From Astropecten irregularis (taxonomy: Eukaryota; Echinodermata; Asteroidea; Paxillosida; Astropectinidae), in contig OZ020246.1 in NCBI GenBank assembly GCA_963971285.1, forward strand, positions 10,771,217-10,835,216: 64,000 bases of DNA. Direction: 5' to 3'. Made by a program: the position numbers and the translations under genes. A model generated the notes under the pieces. The model saw nothing but the letters and a program-made list of their open reading frames with translations. It had not been told where the DNA came from and did no database searches. This document shows positions 1 to 12,000 of this stretch, one piece after another. How positions within the stretch are numbered: position 1 is the first letter of the stretch; every line of letters starts with the position of its first letter.

Positions 1-3000
1 TTATATCTGGACTGGCGTGGACGGCAGAGAAATGGTTCATCTCAATAAGAACAATGGAACCAGACACTTAGCGTATTATGTTCCTAACCCTGTTGCAAAA
101 TGGAGACTCCCCGGTCAAATCCTCAACACCGGGGTCTTGATAAACACTCTCATTCGCTATCTTCAAACGCCAAGCTTCTCACCCTGGAAAGACGGCAACT
201 GCGCCGCCCAATTAAAGCATCGAAATCTAATTTAGCATAAAGGTTACTCATTGTCACATCTAGGGCTAGACGAAGGTTTCCTATACAAATGCAGGCAAAG
301 TCAATAGGCGTTTAGTTGTCATTCCTTCTAGTGCCCTATACGGTTGCCCTGATATCTTTTATTCGGCCGTTGTCAGATGCAGTTTATTAGATTATCTTGA
401 TTGTCTTTTGCATTAGACGGTCGAGATAGCATCGGGGAAAGAATAGGAGAAACTGTGTGACATCCTTTGCTATTATATTCAATAAGGTATCATTATACCC
501 ATCAGGTTTAGCCTTGGAATTCCTCAAGGGGTCTAATCGGTATCTGAAACGCTAGGTGGCGCACTCACCTCACAAAGTCAATAATAGGGTTGCAGGGCAC
601 CCAAGTAAATAAACTCCCATAGACAACAGTGATAAATCCTTATACTTCAAAAGTCATTTTAAAATACTCAGAACTCTCACAGGTGTTCAGTTTGCACAGA
701 AAAATGATGATGAACATGTCACCTTTCATTTTCTTTTCATTTAATGGTGGGTTGACCATTGAATTTTTGAGATATACTCATTCTCAGCTGACCACCCCTA
801 AAACAAGGTATGGTTCACTTCAGTCAAAGAAGCCATTAAAAAAAAACAGCCCTCTGCAAAGCGGCTTAAATAGACCCACTTTCTCACCCAATTGCATCAC
901 AAATGGTAACAACATGCAAGCCCAGAGTCCAGGCAGGAGGTCCAGTGCCCAATGTCTTCAATCCCTCAACTTCATGGCTCTCAGAACTCTCTCATTTATA
1001 ATAATGAGTGGTTAACTTTTATTGTGTGCATTCGTTTAGCTAACACGGGTTAGCCATTACTGGGAATGGTCGTGATTTACTGTACAAAACAAGCGAGAGA
1101 ATGGGGACGAGGTTGACTGGTGTCGACCCGGGGGAGCTAAACGAATGCACCCATTAATGAGCTCGGCGGACGGATTTTGGGACTATTTACTTCTTTGGTC
1201 TATGGTGCACTCCTAGCCCTGTGACACTGCAGTGTTCATCAGCAAAGTGGCGTGCACTATTTGTCCAGTTTGCCGACGAATTTCTCTGCAAGGCTATAAA
1301 TCTGACTGATAATCCATGCTCTTCGTTTCCTCTCGAGTTTGTGATATTCCACTTTTTAAGTCAGTTGTCTTCTCGCAAGCCCAGCGCGGGGGCAGATGGT
1401 GTCAAAGACCGGCGGGCCGACGCGGAGTCGTGGGTTCAAACCGCGTGATCTTAATTATTTTGCGTCAGCGCGGTGAGACTGTTTTTGAAAACACGATGGA
1501 TCCGGTGCCAGCTCGTACAGTCCACATTCTCTACCGAGCGTCATATGGGCATTTCCATGGTTTGGGGATATTTTGTAACCTAAGTTACCTCTTTTTTGTT
1601 GTTGCAAATTTGCATGCATTTCAAGGAACCATAAATTGGCATCCTTGCTGAAGCCAATAAAACCTTTTTAAAGTGGAGTCTTTCAAGAATGATTGATCAA
1701 GGAATAGGTCAAAGTCACTTAAAAGGTAACTTGCGTTACCGTGGAAATGTCCATATTAATATGTTTTCATCCAAATCGAGATACATGATGAGCATGAACA
1801 CGTGGAAGCCATTTCAAGCATTACCCAGCAGGATATGTGACTCGTCACAGTTCGGCGTCAAAGTGAACATTAGCGGTAGACTATTCTCTGAAATCTGTGA
1901 TTTGATACGGCAACAAACACGTCAGTTACCCAATCAAGAAACACGAATTGCATCAGTCAAATTAACCACTCCAAAATGTGGCTTTCACCGGAACATTATT
2001 AATTGCTGCATTCGTCATTCATGTATAAGGAATGTTACTAATTAGATTTATTGGTTGGCTTCTTATTCTATTGGTTAAATGGGTCGATTTCCATTGGCTA
2101 TAGGTTGGCTTGCGATTGGAGGGTTTGGATGGAACACCACCCCTGCTCCATAAAATGTCAGCATCCCCACCTCCAACCTTCCCCCACCCCACCCAACAAT
2201 ACATCCCAACATAACTGATCAAAACAGACTGTCTTATAAGAAAGTATATAACCCTATTTTAGTTACAAACAGTGTTTACCATGTTTCATGTTTTGTATGG
2301 TTGACGGTTTGAGGGAAAGGAGAAAATCAAATGGAGTCGAAAAAAAAAGACGATAAGCTTGATATAGGTTTTCCTTGCCAAATTCAGCCGAAAGAACCGT
2401 TTTCGTGAAAACGCATTCAGATTCGGACAGATTTTTCAACTTTGTGCAAACTCAGCTTTCTTTTCCCTCATTATCACTTTCTATTACGTGTTCGTGAATC
2501 GTGAATCATTGTGCCTCACCATTCAGAATTCGCTTTGGTGCTTTCTATTTTTTCTGTTTCTCCACGCGCCAACAAAATGAGCTGTCGGTCTTCAGCTCGC
2601 CGTCGTCATCAGCTCAGAGCACGTTCGCGCGGGCTGTCAGCTCAAATTCGTATCAGCATTATTCACTTGCATCAACATTATGGTTGTGTACGCTTCTTCA
2701 TAACCGAGCTTCTTTAAATGTCGGGGTCAACGCGCCAAAGATTACTGGCCTTGATACCACTCCAGCTGTGTTCATATAATTTTTAATTTCTCGTCTGCGT
2801 CTCATGGGCCGCTTCTTTGTATTTCTTACCAAAGATACCGAAATAAATTATTACCCGGGGAGAAGTTACCGGACATTCTTGGTTTGTGTATTTTGAAATA
2901 ATTTTCTCCAAGCTTTGTACTTAATTAGCGGCACTTTTATATAAGGCACTGGAAACAAAATTACTTGGAAACTGTCGTTTGATTTTCTTTGCATAATACA

Positions 3001-4823
3001 TTAAACTTCATGGGTTCCGTGAGTCGTTAGCGTCGTAAGAATCGTGATATTTTATTTCAGACAAATTATATGCAACTTATTCAATGAACCATTTCCTTTG
3101 CTATGGCTATTTTTTTTCTTTCCATTTTTTAAAGTGGGGTTTGGGGGCTGCAGAAATAATGTTCCAGCTGCCACAAATCAATTCTGGCAGCAACCTCCCA
3201 CAAAATTGAATCTAAAATCATAAACAGACAAAATCACAGTCAGAGTATTGTAAAACGCTATAATCATGGAGGTGAACACTGCATGGCTATTGTGTTAATT
3301 TTGTACCATAATTCAAATCTGTAAATGCCAATGAAATATAAACATTAAAGGTGAACCATTTCTCATCTCTTCAACGATTACCTGAATGGCATGGGATTCA
3401 GTTATTTATTGCTCATCCAAAAATATTACAAAATAATAATAATAATTAACAAAGTATAAACAATTATTGTTTATACTTTGTTCTTTTCCCATTCATTCGA
3501 TGTATAGTTGAAAAAATAACAAATACAAACAAAGATCAAACAGCAAATCATTAAAGGAAAAACCAAACTCAAAAGAATGAGAATCTTTTTCCTAAACAAA
3601 AAGAATGAGCAAGACTTGCGGTGACACAATGTATAATACTGTAGCGTAGCCAGGGCCGAAGCAAGAAGGACACAATAAAACTATAGAAAGCAGTTCAATA
3701 TTAGTTTGCATAGGAAATATATAGGAATATGGTTTATTCTAATAAATAAATGAACCACTACATAAGTTACTAATTCAAATACTACAGAATACTTTAACTT
3801 ACAGCTACAAATTACATTAGAAACATACAAGTTAACCTAAATGTCTGAGTCATATAGGCCTAGTGCCAATTAGTGTGTAAAACAGAGGCTTAATTCCCTA
3901 ATTATTGAGTGTGAAAATCAGAGTTTAAATGGCCCAATTATTGAAGGTGAACATCAAGACTACATAATAAACAGAGAAATTGGTGGTTTGTTGGAATGAG
4001 ATGCATTGGAGTATTGTAAAATAAGGAACTAAAAGTCTTACTTTAGCATGGTAAAGCTTAAACTACCATGCAGGTTGGACCAGAAAAATCCCTACAGCCA
4101 TCCACCTCAGCCACACCCAGCAGACTCAAGTAGTTCCTGCACAACCCATGGTTATATAGGGGATTACCTAGAGCACATACTTGAGACTAGCATAAAAGGG
4201 TTAGCAACTAAAGGATGAACGACAAAAGTCATTGTGTAGTATAAGAGTAAGGAATTTCCAGTAGTTCTAGCTAATATGCAAATTAGTCCTAGCTACTTGC
4301 CTGGACCTGGACTGATCCACCTCCTGCTCAGGGGGTTGTGAGGGCAGGCTGGTTCAACCAAAAATAACACTGGGGGGGGTGAACAGTCCTACTGAGGGGC
4401 AATTTTTATTACAATACTCTTTTAGAAAGATTTGTGGTCCTGAAAAGGAGCGATGTGAGTGCATTCTCTAAACATAAAGGTTATTCTCATCTCTTTCAGG
4501 CATCAAGGAACACAGATGAACTGATCAAGAATGAAAAGAGATGTATGGCTGTCAAAACCAAGCACACGCCACATGTAGCAAAATATGTACTGCAAAAGCA
4601 GCTTCAAGAACAACCTGTGATATACATGTACCTATGTCTTGCTTCACTCTTCCTTACTATATCCAAGGCAAAGTTTGTCAAAATACATAAAAACTGCATC
4701 ATTCCCATTGCTGAAACTCACCTTTCACATCAATGAAGAACACAGAAAATAATCCCCTCATCAAGAGGATGTTGTAGACACTCTATCATCGGTGGAAGCT
4801 AGCCCCAAAGAATCCATAATCTC
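1..4823. other. Left flank without a recognised gene
   Basis: AT-rich intergenic-looking DNA. An open frame from the left edge to about 235 (plus) encodes an unrecognised basic polypeptide and could be the end of an exon that begins outside the window, but no splice signal or family supports this. The only clear element is the MITE at 1024-1152. A tRNA B-box-like stretch near 1430 lacks a convincing A box. The interval 2300-4400 is plain AT-rich DNA with no motif I can name. Confidence 0.6.
1024..1152. mobile_element. Short MITE, GCATTCGTTTAGCT family, copy 1
   Basis: The ends are inverted copies of GTGCATTCGTTTAGCT. The centre contains the blocks GGAATGGTCGTG and TTGACTGGTGTCGAC. A second copy with the same ends and centre lies at 40777-40904. 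It is about 130 bp long with no coding capacity, so it is a non-autonomous DNA transposon; the superfamily is not determined. Confidence 0.8.
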
Positions 4824-5801
4824 TTATAGTTGATCCCCTCCATATTTCAGGTTTGCAGGATGCTGCCGGGCTGCCTTCTGAATTCTACCCTCAAGAGAAG
4901 ATCTGTCTTGACCTAAAATGCACATCTTTCAGAATACCTGCCAACAAACTACATGTACCTGCCAGAATGACCTAAAAGAAAGAGTGCACATCATGCATGT
5001 GCGCAGCCCGCCTAAGGGCCATGGAAGCTCAGATGATGCCCTCTGGTGCAATATCTGGAAACAGATGATTCTTGGGGTTGATGCAGTCCATTCTTCTCGC
5101 TCTCATCATCATGGTACTCGTCCTCAGCCTCTTGCATCCACTCTTGTCCTCCATGCTTCTGATCTCATACTCCACACCTGGGACAGACGTCAACTTCCTC
5201 CAAAAGAGCTACCCACTTTGTCAAGTCTTGTAGTCACAGCAACTAAGCAAAAGGGCAATATAGACACCAAAAAAGGAGATAAATTATTACAAACTTCACA
5301 CCATGCAATTTTGGACATTGGCTCTCCTGAAGGCTGAAAGTTCACTCCAGCTGGTTTTTGACAGCTGCATTATACTACTTGCCCGTTACTAGTATTGGTG
5401 GCTCTCCCCAAAATAAAGAAATATACAACTTACAAGTAATAAACTGCTGCAAACTGCTCATCAGCCAAAATAATGACCTGAAATTTATAAAAATGCTTAC
5501 AGTTAGGAGGGCCTGACGCGTTTCGATCCTAGCAGGATCTTTATCGAAGGCTTTATATTCGGTAAAGATCCTGCTAGGATCGAAACGCGTCAGGCCCAGA
5601 CCTCCTAACTGTAACTCTCCTCCATGCACAGTGTAAGCAAAATAAAGAAAGGAAGTCAAATAACAAGAAATAACACTGGGAAGTTGGAATTGAAACGAGC
5701 TTACGGTCCGTGCAGAACACTGCAGCCGTACTCACCCTTGGTTGTTTTCTTTCCTGATTTTGTTCCGTGCAAACAGCATTTTTCCAGGCGATTTTGGACA
5801 T
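4824..5801 (-). CDS. Candidate divergent minus-strand gene, exon pieces only
   Basis: A possible first coding exon runs 5801-5736 on the minus strand: 22 codons starting MSKIAWKNAVCTEQ and ending at a strong donor (AGG|GTGAGT). Further left on the same strand, 4912-4824 follows a TTTTAG acceptor and reads ...EGRIQKAARQHPANLKYGG... to a TAA stop. Between them, around 5031-5175, lies an acidic open segment (QEWMQEAEDEYHDDESEKNG) that I could not join to the outer pieces with consistent phase. The start lies about 280 bp from the CFDP1 start in head-to-head orientation, as for two genes sharing a bidirectional promoter. No family is recognised. The middle part may be a decayed copy rather than an exon. 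Treat this as a hypothesis. Confidence 0.25.
5433..5613. repeat. Dispersed hairpin repeat, copy 1
   Basis: A leader (ATAAACTGCTGCAAACTGCT...) is followed by a near-perfect palindrome of about 50-bp arms. The arm core is GATCCTAGCAGGATC next to CGTTTC on one side and GAAACGCGTC on the other. Related copies are at 8129-8310 (leader plus hairpin), 9219-9262 (one arm) and 21174-21290 (diverged). The arms resemble the ends of Penelope-type elements; see findings. Confidence 0.8.
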
Positions 5802-6082
5802 GTTTCTTATCCGTCAGCGCATCGCGCACTGCACAAACTTTTTTCGATAGCCCGCCATTTCTTCCACAGACTGTCCCACAATGCACTTCTCCTATACCTT
5901 CACTGCACACTTCCGGTCCATCGTCATGTGCGCCTGCGCACTGAGAGCGATTGGTTCTATTTGAACACTAGAGGGAGGTATTTGACATAAGTGGACAACA
6001 TTTTCAGAGACGCATTGTCCGATACGGAGTGCTGTTTTTTTGGCCAGTTTTCAGGTAAAGTTTACCGAATTTATCAACAGAA

Positions 6083-9000
6083 ATGTTGTGTGAGCCTGAC
6101 GAAGACTACAGTTCTGATGAGGACGACGATTATGTGCCGTCAGGTAGGTCGCTAATTCATGCCTAGGCATAAAAGTTCTGCGTTACATGTACAAACTACA
6201 ATTTCATATTTATTTGTGCACATGTGAACACCTGCATTTATTTAGTGATAAATGTTCATGTGCATGTTATTGTACAACATCATGTGCTACGCGGGGGTTC
6301 CTGAAGTTTAGTACACTCAGGCTAGGTTTAGTATACTCAGGTAGGCTGGTACCCAGCTTCTACATACCTAGAATTTAGGTGAGTAGAAGCTGGGTACCAG
6401 CCAACCCGAGTGTACTAAACTTCAGGAACCCTGCTACGCGTTTACATGATTTACTTAGACTTAGTTAAAAAAAAAGTTAGTAGTAGGCCAGGCTACTGGT
6501 AACGGTGTACTACCAGGAAGTGGTACCATGGAGAGTCCTTAAAACCCCAGATAGAAGAATTTAAAACACGGCCCATCTGCCATTTTGTCCGGCATGGCTA
6601 ACAGTTAGTCTAGTTTAGTCTGGTACCTACCAATAGCGCTACAACCAACGTATCAAAAGTCCACACAATGAGAGCAGAAACTAGACAATATTCTCGTCTG
6701 CGGCTGTTCCGTGCGTCCGTGAAAAGTCGCATCTTCATTACCATTTTTACCCCATAATTTCCCTCAAAAATCAAAGCCTTGATTTAACCTTGATTTAACC
6801 CTGCTAATAATATTGAAGAGGACATGCACCACAGACATTTATTTAAGAAAGTTGTGTTTATTCCCTTTATATGTATCGTTCCTGGTAAACCATTAACCCT
6901 GTGGTATACACATCACATTTTATACATGGTTTACTTAAAGGTACAATACATGATTGGTTGGTCACAGGACAGCGCTCAGTCATACTTTGACAGTCAACTC
7001 AATTTTTCTTATAAAATATGAAGAATGGTTTTGATCTTACCCAAGATCAAAACTGTTTTCGGTCTTTGTTTAGTTTGTTTCACTCATTTCTGGATAAATA
7101 CAGCTTTTCAGGTGGAATTATTTTAACAGTATGTTTCTACCAGCACCATCTCCATACCTTTAGTGAAAGGGGATAACTAAAACAACCCAAGTTAGGGAGT
7201 CCTTTATGTTTGTTCCAAAAATCGTTCGGACGAACGATCTTTGGAAAAGACACTAAATCTTGATTTCCTTGAAAAGCCCAGCATCTGATGAACCAAGATT
7301 TCCCATGGTGACTGTTTGCACTGTTTACGAACTGTTGAGTCCATTTTCTGTCTCACACTCAACAATTTTTTTTTGGAGGCCTTGCAAATCCTATATTCTC
7401 CCTTTAAGTTATAAGTTAGTAATATTAATTGTAAGGTATTGTACATGTATGTACTATGTATATTGAATTGGCATTGTAGTGATTCACCTACCTTACAACC
7501 ATATTTCTTCAGCCTTTCACTTTCAGGCATTGGTTTACAGTCATTAGCAAGACAAATAAAAAGGGAACTGGAAACCACTGTGTGGTTGATTGCTTGTGGG
7601 GTATGTGTTCTTCTATAGAATGCTACTCTGGCCCTGTGAAATTGCACTGTAACAACTTTTCCAGGAAAAATCAACCAATGTTTTGACATTGATCATTTAA
7701 GCTGTATCTTTTTGTGCCTGACTCAGGAGAAGCGAGCGAAGGTGATTCAGATGACAGTAATGGAGAGGAGGAGGAGCAGCAGGAAGGTCAAGGGGTCAGA
7801 GGTCAAGAGAGAGCAAAGGTCAAAGGGAAAGGGAGCAAACCGAAGAAGCAGAAAGCCGCTGAGGTTACAAGGTAAATTTCATCGCCGTCCGTCATACCAT
7901 TAACTCTCTCTGGATCGGGCTCTGCCAGTGTTTCTATCACTGTGATCTTGGGTCAAATCCCTCTCATGGCGACGTTTGGATTAGGTTTTCCAGCTGCTAC
8001 ATTGTGTACCCTGACATTCTTGATTCTATGGGTTGGATTGAAACCCCTACAAAATCTTAATAGCAATGTTATAATTTTTAAAATAGCAAAGTCAGAAATT
8101 TTATTCCGCCTGCTTTTAAGAAAAAAATCAATACAAGTAATAAACTGCTGCAAACTGCTCATCAGCCAAAATGACCTGAAATATATCAAATGCTTGGAGT
8201 TGGGAGGCTGAGGGCCTGACGCATTTCGATCCTAGCAGGATCTTTCTCAAAGTCTAAGAGAAAGATCCTGCTAGGATCGAAACGCGTCAGGCCGTCTCAA
8301 TTCCAAGCATTTAAAAAGAAATTATTATTTTCTTGAAGAAATAATAAACGGGAGAAATTATTCATTTGTGTGCATCCGTAGACGAAGAGCAGGAGGGATA
8401 TCCCTTGGGGAAGATGCTGCCGAAACCAAAGAGACAGAAGATGCTCTGGAGGAAGATGAAGCGGATGAGACGGTAAGCACCCTCGAGGAGGAGATGCAGA
8501 GGTCAGCTGAGATGAAGAAGAAGGAGAAGGAGAAACAGAAAGCTGATGATCTCTGGAGCAGTTTCCTGAAAGATGTCGGTCAGAAGCCCAAGACTGTCAA
8601 GTCAGCAGCATCATCCGTTACCAGCTCAGGGTGGTCATCCAAGCTGACCTCTACCAAACAGGTACTAAGACCATTCTTCCTATCATAGACATGTGGGAAT
8701 TCAGTCAAATTCTTCAGGAGAATAGCCTACCCTCAACCCTCAGGCCGTTATGCAGCATTTTTGGGAGGTGTTTTAACGTGGTAATTTTCAATTCGATTGG
8801 GCTTCAGGATCTTGCAAAGTACAGACTTGAATTTAAGGTACCATGGTTAAGATAATTGATTGTTCGTTTTATGCAAATGAGGCATCAAAAGGTCAACTCA
8901 AGGTCAGGAGAGGTCACCATCATCATTATGAGTGATTAAATGTCAGGGGTTTTTTTTCTTGTATTAATGATTTTGACCATTAAATTCATCACACATTTCT

Positions 9001-12000
9001 CATATGAATCAATTAGCCAACTTTGAAAAACACAGTACAACACATTAAAGATGGTCATGTGAGGGCGCTATATCAGTAAATGGTGGTTTTGGGATTTTAT
9101 GACAACAAGTCATATCCAATGGATTCATATATAGTTCTGTACTCCTGTTTCATGGACTTAATACATGGAACAATGTTCTGGGTGCATACCTTTGACATCA
9201 AACACAATATGGTTGTGCTTGGAGTTAGGAGGGCCTGATTTGTTTCGATCCTAGCAGGATCTTTATCAAAAGGTGAATGACAAGAGGACAAGAACATGCA
9301 AGTAAAGATACACGTATTACTTGTGTTGACAATATGATTGTATTTTTAAACATTTGAACACAGAGCCATTGAAATTGGTAAACCGTGACACAATTCAAAA
9401 CCTAAGAAGTTGTTTTTATATCTCAGTATTGTGAATATTTCTTAAGAATGTAAAAGCAACGACAATTCATCATTATCATTTGTTTTCTGAACTTGATATT
9501 TGTCTGTCAATTTTGAACTGGTTGCCTGTGTTAATTCACTACAAAAAGGTGTCATCATCGAGGAACGGAAAAGATGCCGAAGTCAGCAGCTCAGACAGCA
9601 AGAAGACGGTCACCATCACCAAGGTCTTTGATTTTGCCGGAGAAGAAGTCAAGTGAGTACTGAGATTGGGTTACACTTTGGTTTTGGGATGAGGTTTACA
9701 TTAGGCCTTTTCACACTACCAAAAAGCTCCACAGATCCGACCTGTTGTCAAACTAACTGAGCTTTTCGCACTGGAAGATTTTAACACGGTGTGGACCCAT
9801 GTAAAGAGTAACCCTCTGCACGAGGTGGATTGAGAGCAAAAGTGGTTGAATCATGCTCAAAACTTCAGCACATGTTGAGAGTGGCGGATTGAACGTCTTG
9901 AACCTGCATTGTGCTGAGCAGTGTGAATGCAGAGTATGATTGACCCTTGGTGAAATTTGGAAGAGTTGACACAGGGTGAACCCATGTATGTTTGGACAGT
10001 AAAAAGGTACTGTATTAGTGAAAAGCCTATGGTTCTCATTTGGATGAGTAGGTTAGTTTATGACTGTTGTGCTGAGCTGTAGATCCCAGAATAGGAATCG
10101 CCGGTAGTTTACACATGTACATTGTCAACTATGCACCAGTACTCACATGATTAGACAATGACAGATAATTTCTAATTTCGTGGCTCTGCTTATTGCATAA
10201 TTCTGCGCTTATGACCCTCATTCTGTGCTTACAGATTTAGCATCAAATTTCTGCTAGTTACCCGAGTGAGCAAAAAATCCGTAGTTATCACAATTTGTGA
10301 TAAGGAAATTTTTTTATACTCCAGAGTGTATGCCAAGAAAATTAAGAGAAACTACAGAAATTCATCAATGCAAAGCAAAAATATTCACAAATGGCAAAGA
10401 TTTACATAAATTTAAAAAGAGTCCTGAATTAATTAGAAACAAACAGACCAATGGCATACATGAAACCTGAGTAAATAATTTATTACGAAGACATCCCATA
10501 TACATGTAGTAGCAGAATTCATAAAAAGTATGACGCTCAAGAATGACGCTTCATAATTTTAAACAGGAAACCCAGTAAATGTTTAAAAACAAGGGAAATT
10601 AATACTCAAAAATAGTAAATAATTCTATGTTCTTTATGATACATTATTATTAGAATAGCCTCATAATTTGAAATGCGAGCGCACGGTTTTGAATGGCGCC
10701 CTCTTTTGATTAAAACGAGAAATGCACTTCGGTACATGATTGGCGATTTATTCCTGAAAGGAATACGAACTTAGCAGAATATTTATTCTACATGGACAAC
10801 ATCTCCCGGATTTCCCCACCTGTCTTTTGCTCATAATTAGCTTTCCAGCTTCCCAGATTTCAATAAAAGATGATTGGCGGTGTACAAAATAATATACTGA
10901 CACCACCCTAGTTTTCTTTTTAATCAAAAGAGGGCGCCATTCAAAAAACTTTTCTTCCGATTACTGTATAAATACTTGTAATTAAATGCCCTTAAGTTTT
11001 TGTGGAACTAGTTCAGTGGTTTTCCAACTGCCAATCTTGGAAAATTTGAAGATCAGATAGGAAGATTTTATGTCGCCATCTCAATGTAAGAACCTGCAAC
11101 ATCACTTTGTTGCTAGAAGCAGCAACTTAACGTTTACTCTCAGCCGGGTTACATGTACATGTACATGTAGGTTAAATAATGAACAGAAACATTGCATAGT
11201 CGTATAGACTCCAGGTTTAATACCCGTAATTATTTCGAAGACTGTGATTGGTTCCTGACTCCCTGAGTTGGTCACATGATATAGTTCAGTCATGGCCTTT
11301 GTCAGATGCAGTTCCATTGAGGAAGAGTCCGACATGGGGTCCGATTCCTGACCAGTAGTCGTTGAACTTGGAAGGTGTGTTGCGGTTCACTGCTGGGCTT
11401 ATGACTTCCATGGTCTACCATATGAATGTACGAATGGATCTTGCAGGCATCACTGTGTTGATGTATCCTTGCATAGGGTCATGTATACTGACATCTGCTG
11501 CACTGTCATTGCTGTATAAAATGAAGACATCAAAACCAATCACTCTTATGTCACATCTTACAGTACTTATTTTCTTTTCGTACAATTTGAGCCTGAAATT
11601 GAAACTGATATTGATGATGATGATGCAAAGCATTTATCTAGCGCCATTTATCTGTGTGAACACATTCAAAGGCGCTGGCTCCACCAACAGTTGTTAATCA
11701 CTAAATTGCTGAAAAAAGTAGGTTTTGAGGTCGGATTTGAAGTTTTCAACTTTCAAGTCCCAGAAGTTTTTGGAAAGCAGGAGGCAGGGCTCGAATTTCG
11801 TGGGAAAAAAAGCACTGGACAGCAGGTCTAGTAATTGAAACGTTTTACTAGACCTGAACTTTTTTCACTAGACCTGTGGCATTCATGTACATAGGAAAAC
11901 AGTAATGTTACATGTAGGCAACATTTTAATTGTACAAAAAAACAAAATCACTAGAGAGCCGGACTAGTGCAGTACACACTTTACTAGACCGACACTTAGA

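Noticed and set aside
17..235. 72-codon open frame at the left edge as a gene
   Set aside because: No homologue recognised and no splice acceptor can be seen because the sequence starts there; only noted as possible exon.
1377..1450. tRNA pseudogene with GGGTTCAAACC
   Set aside because: No A box at the right distance and no SINE copy elsewhere to define it.
7204..7689. 161-codon minus-strand open frame in CFDP1 intron 1
   Set aside because: Its C-terminal part is the AAAGGTACAATA-family MITE and recurs at 24950-25147; no coding signature.
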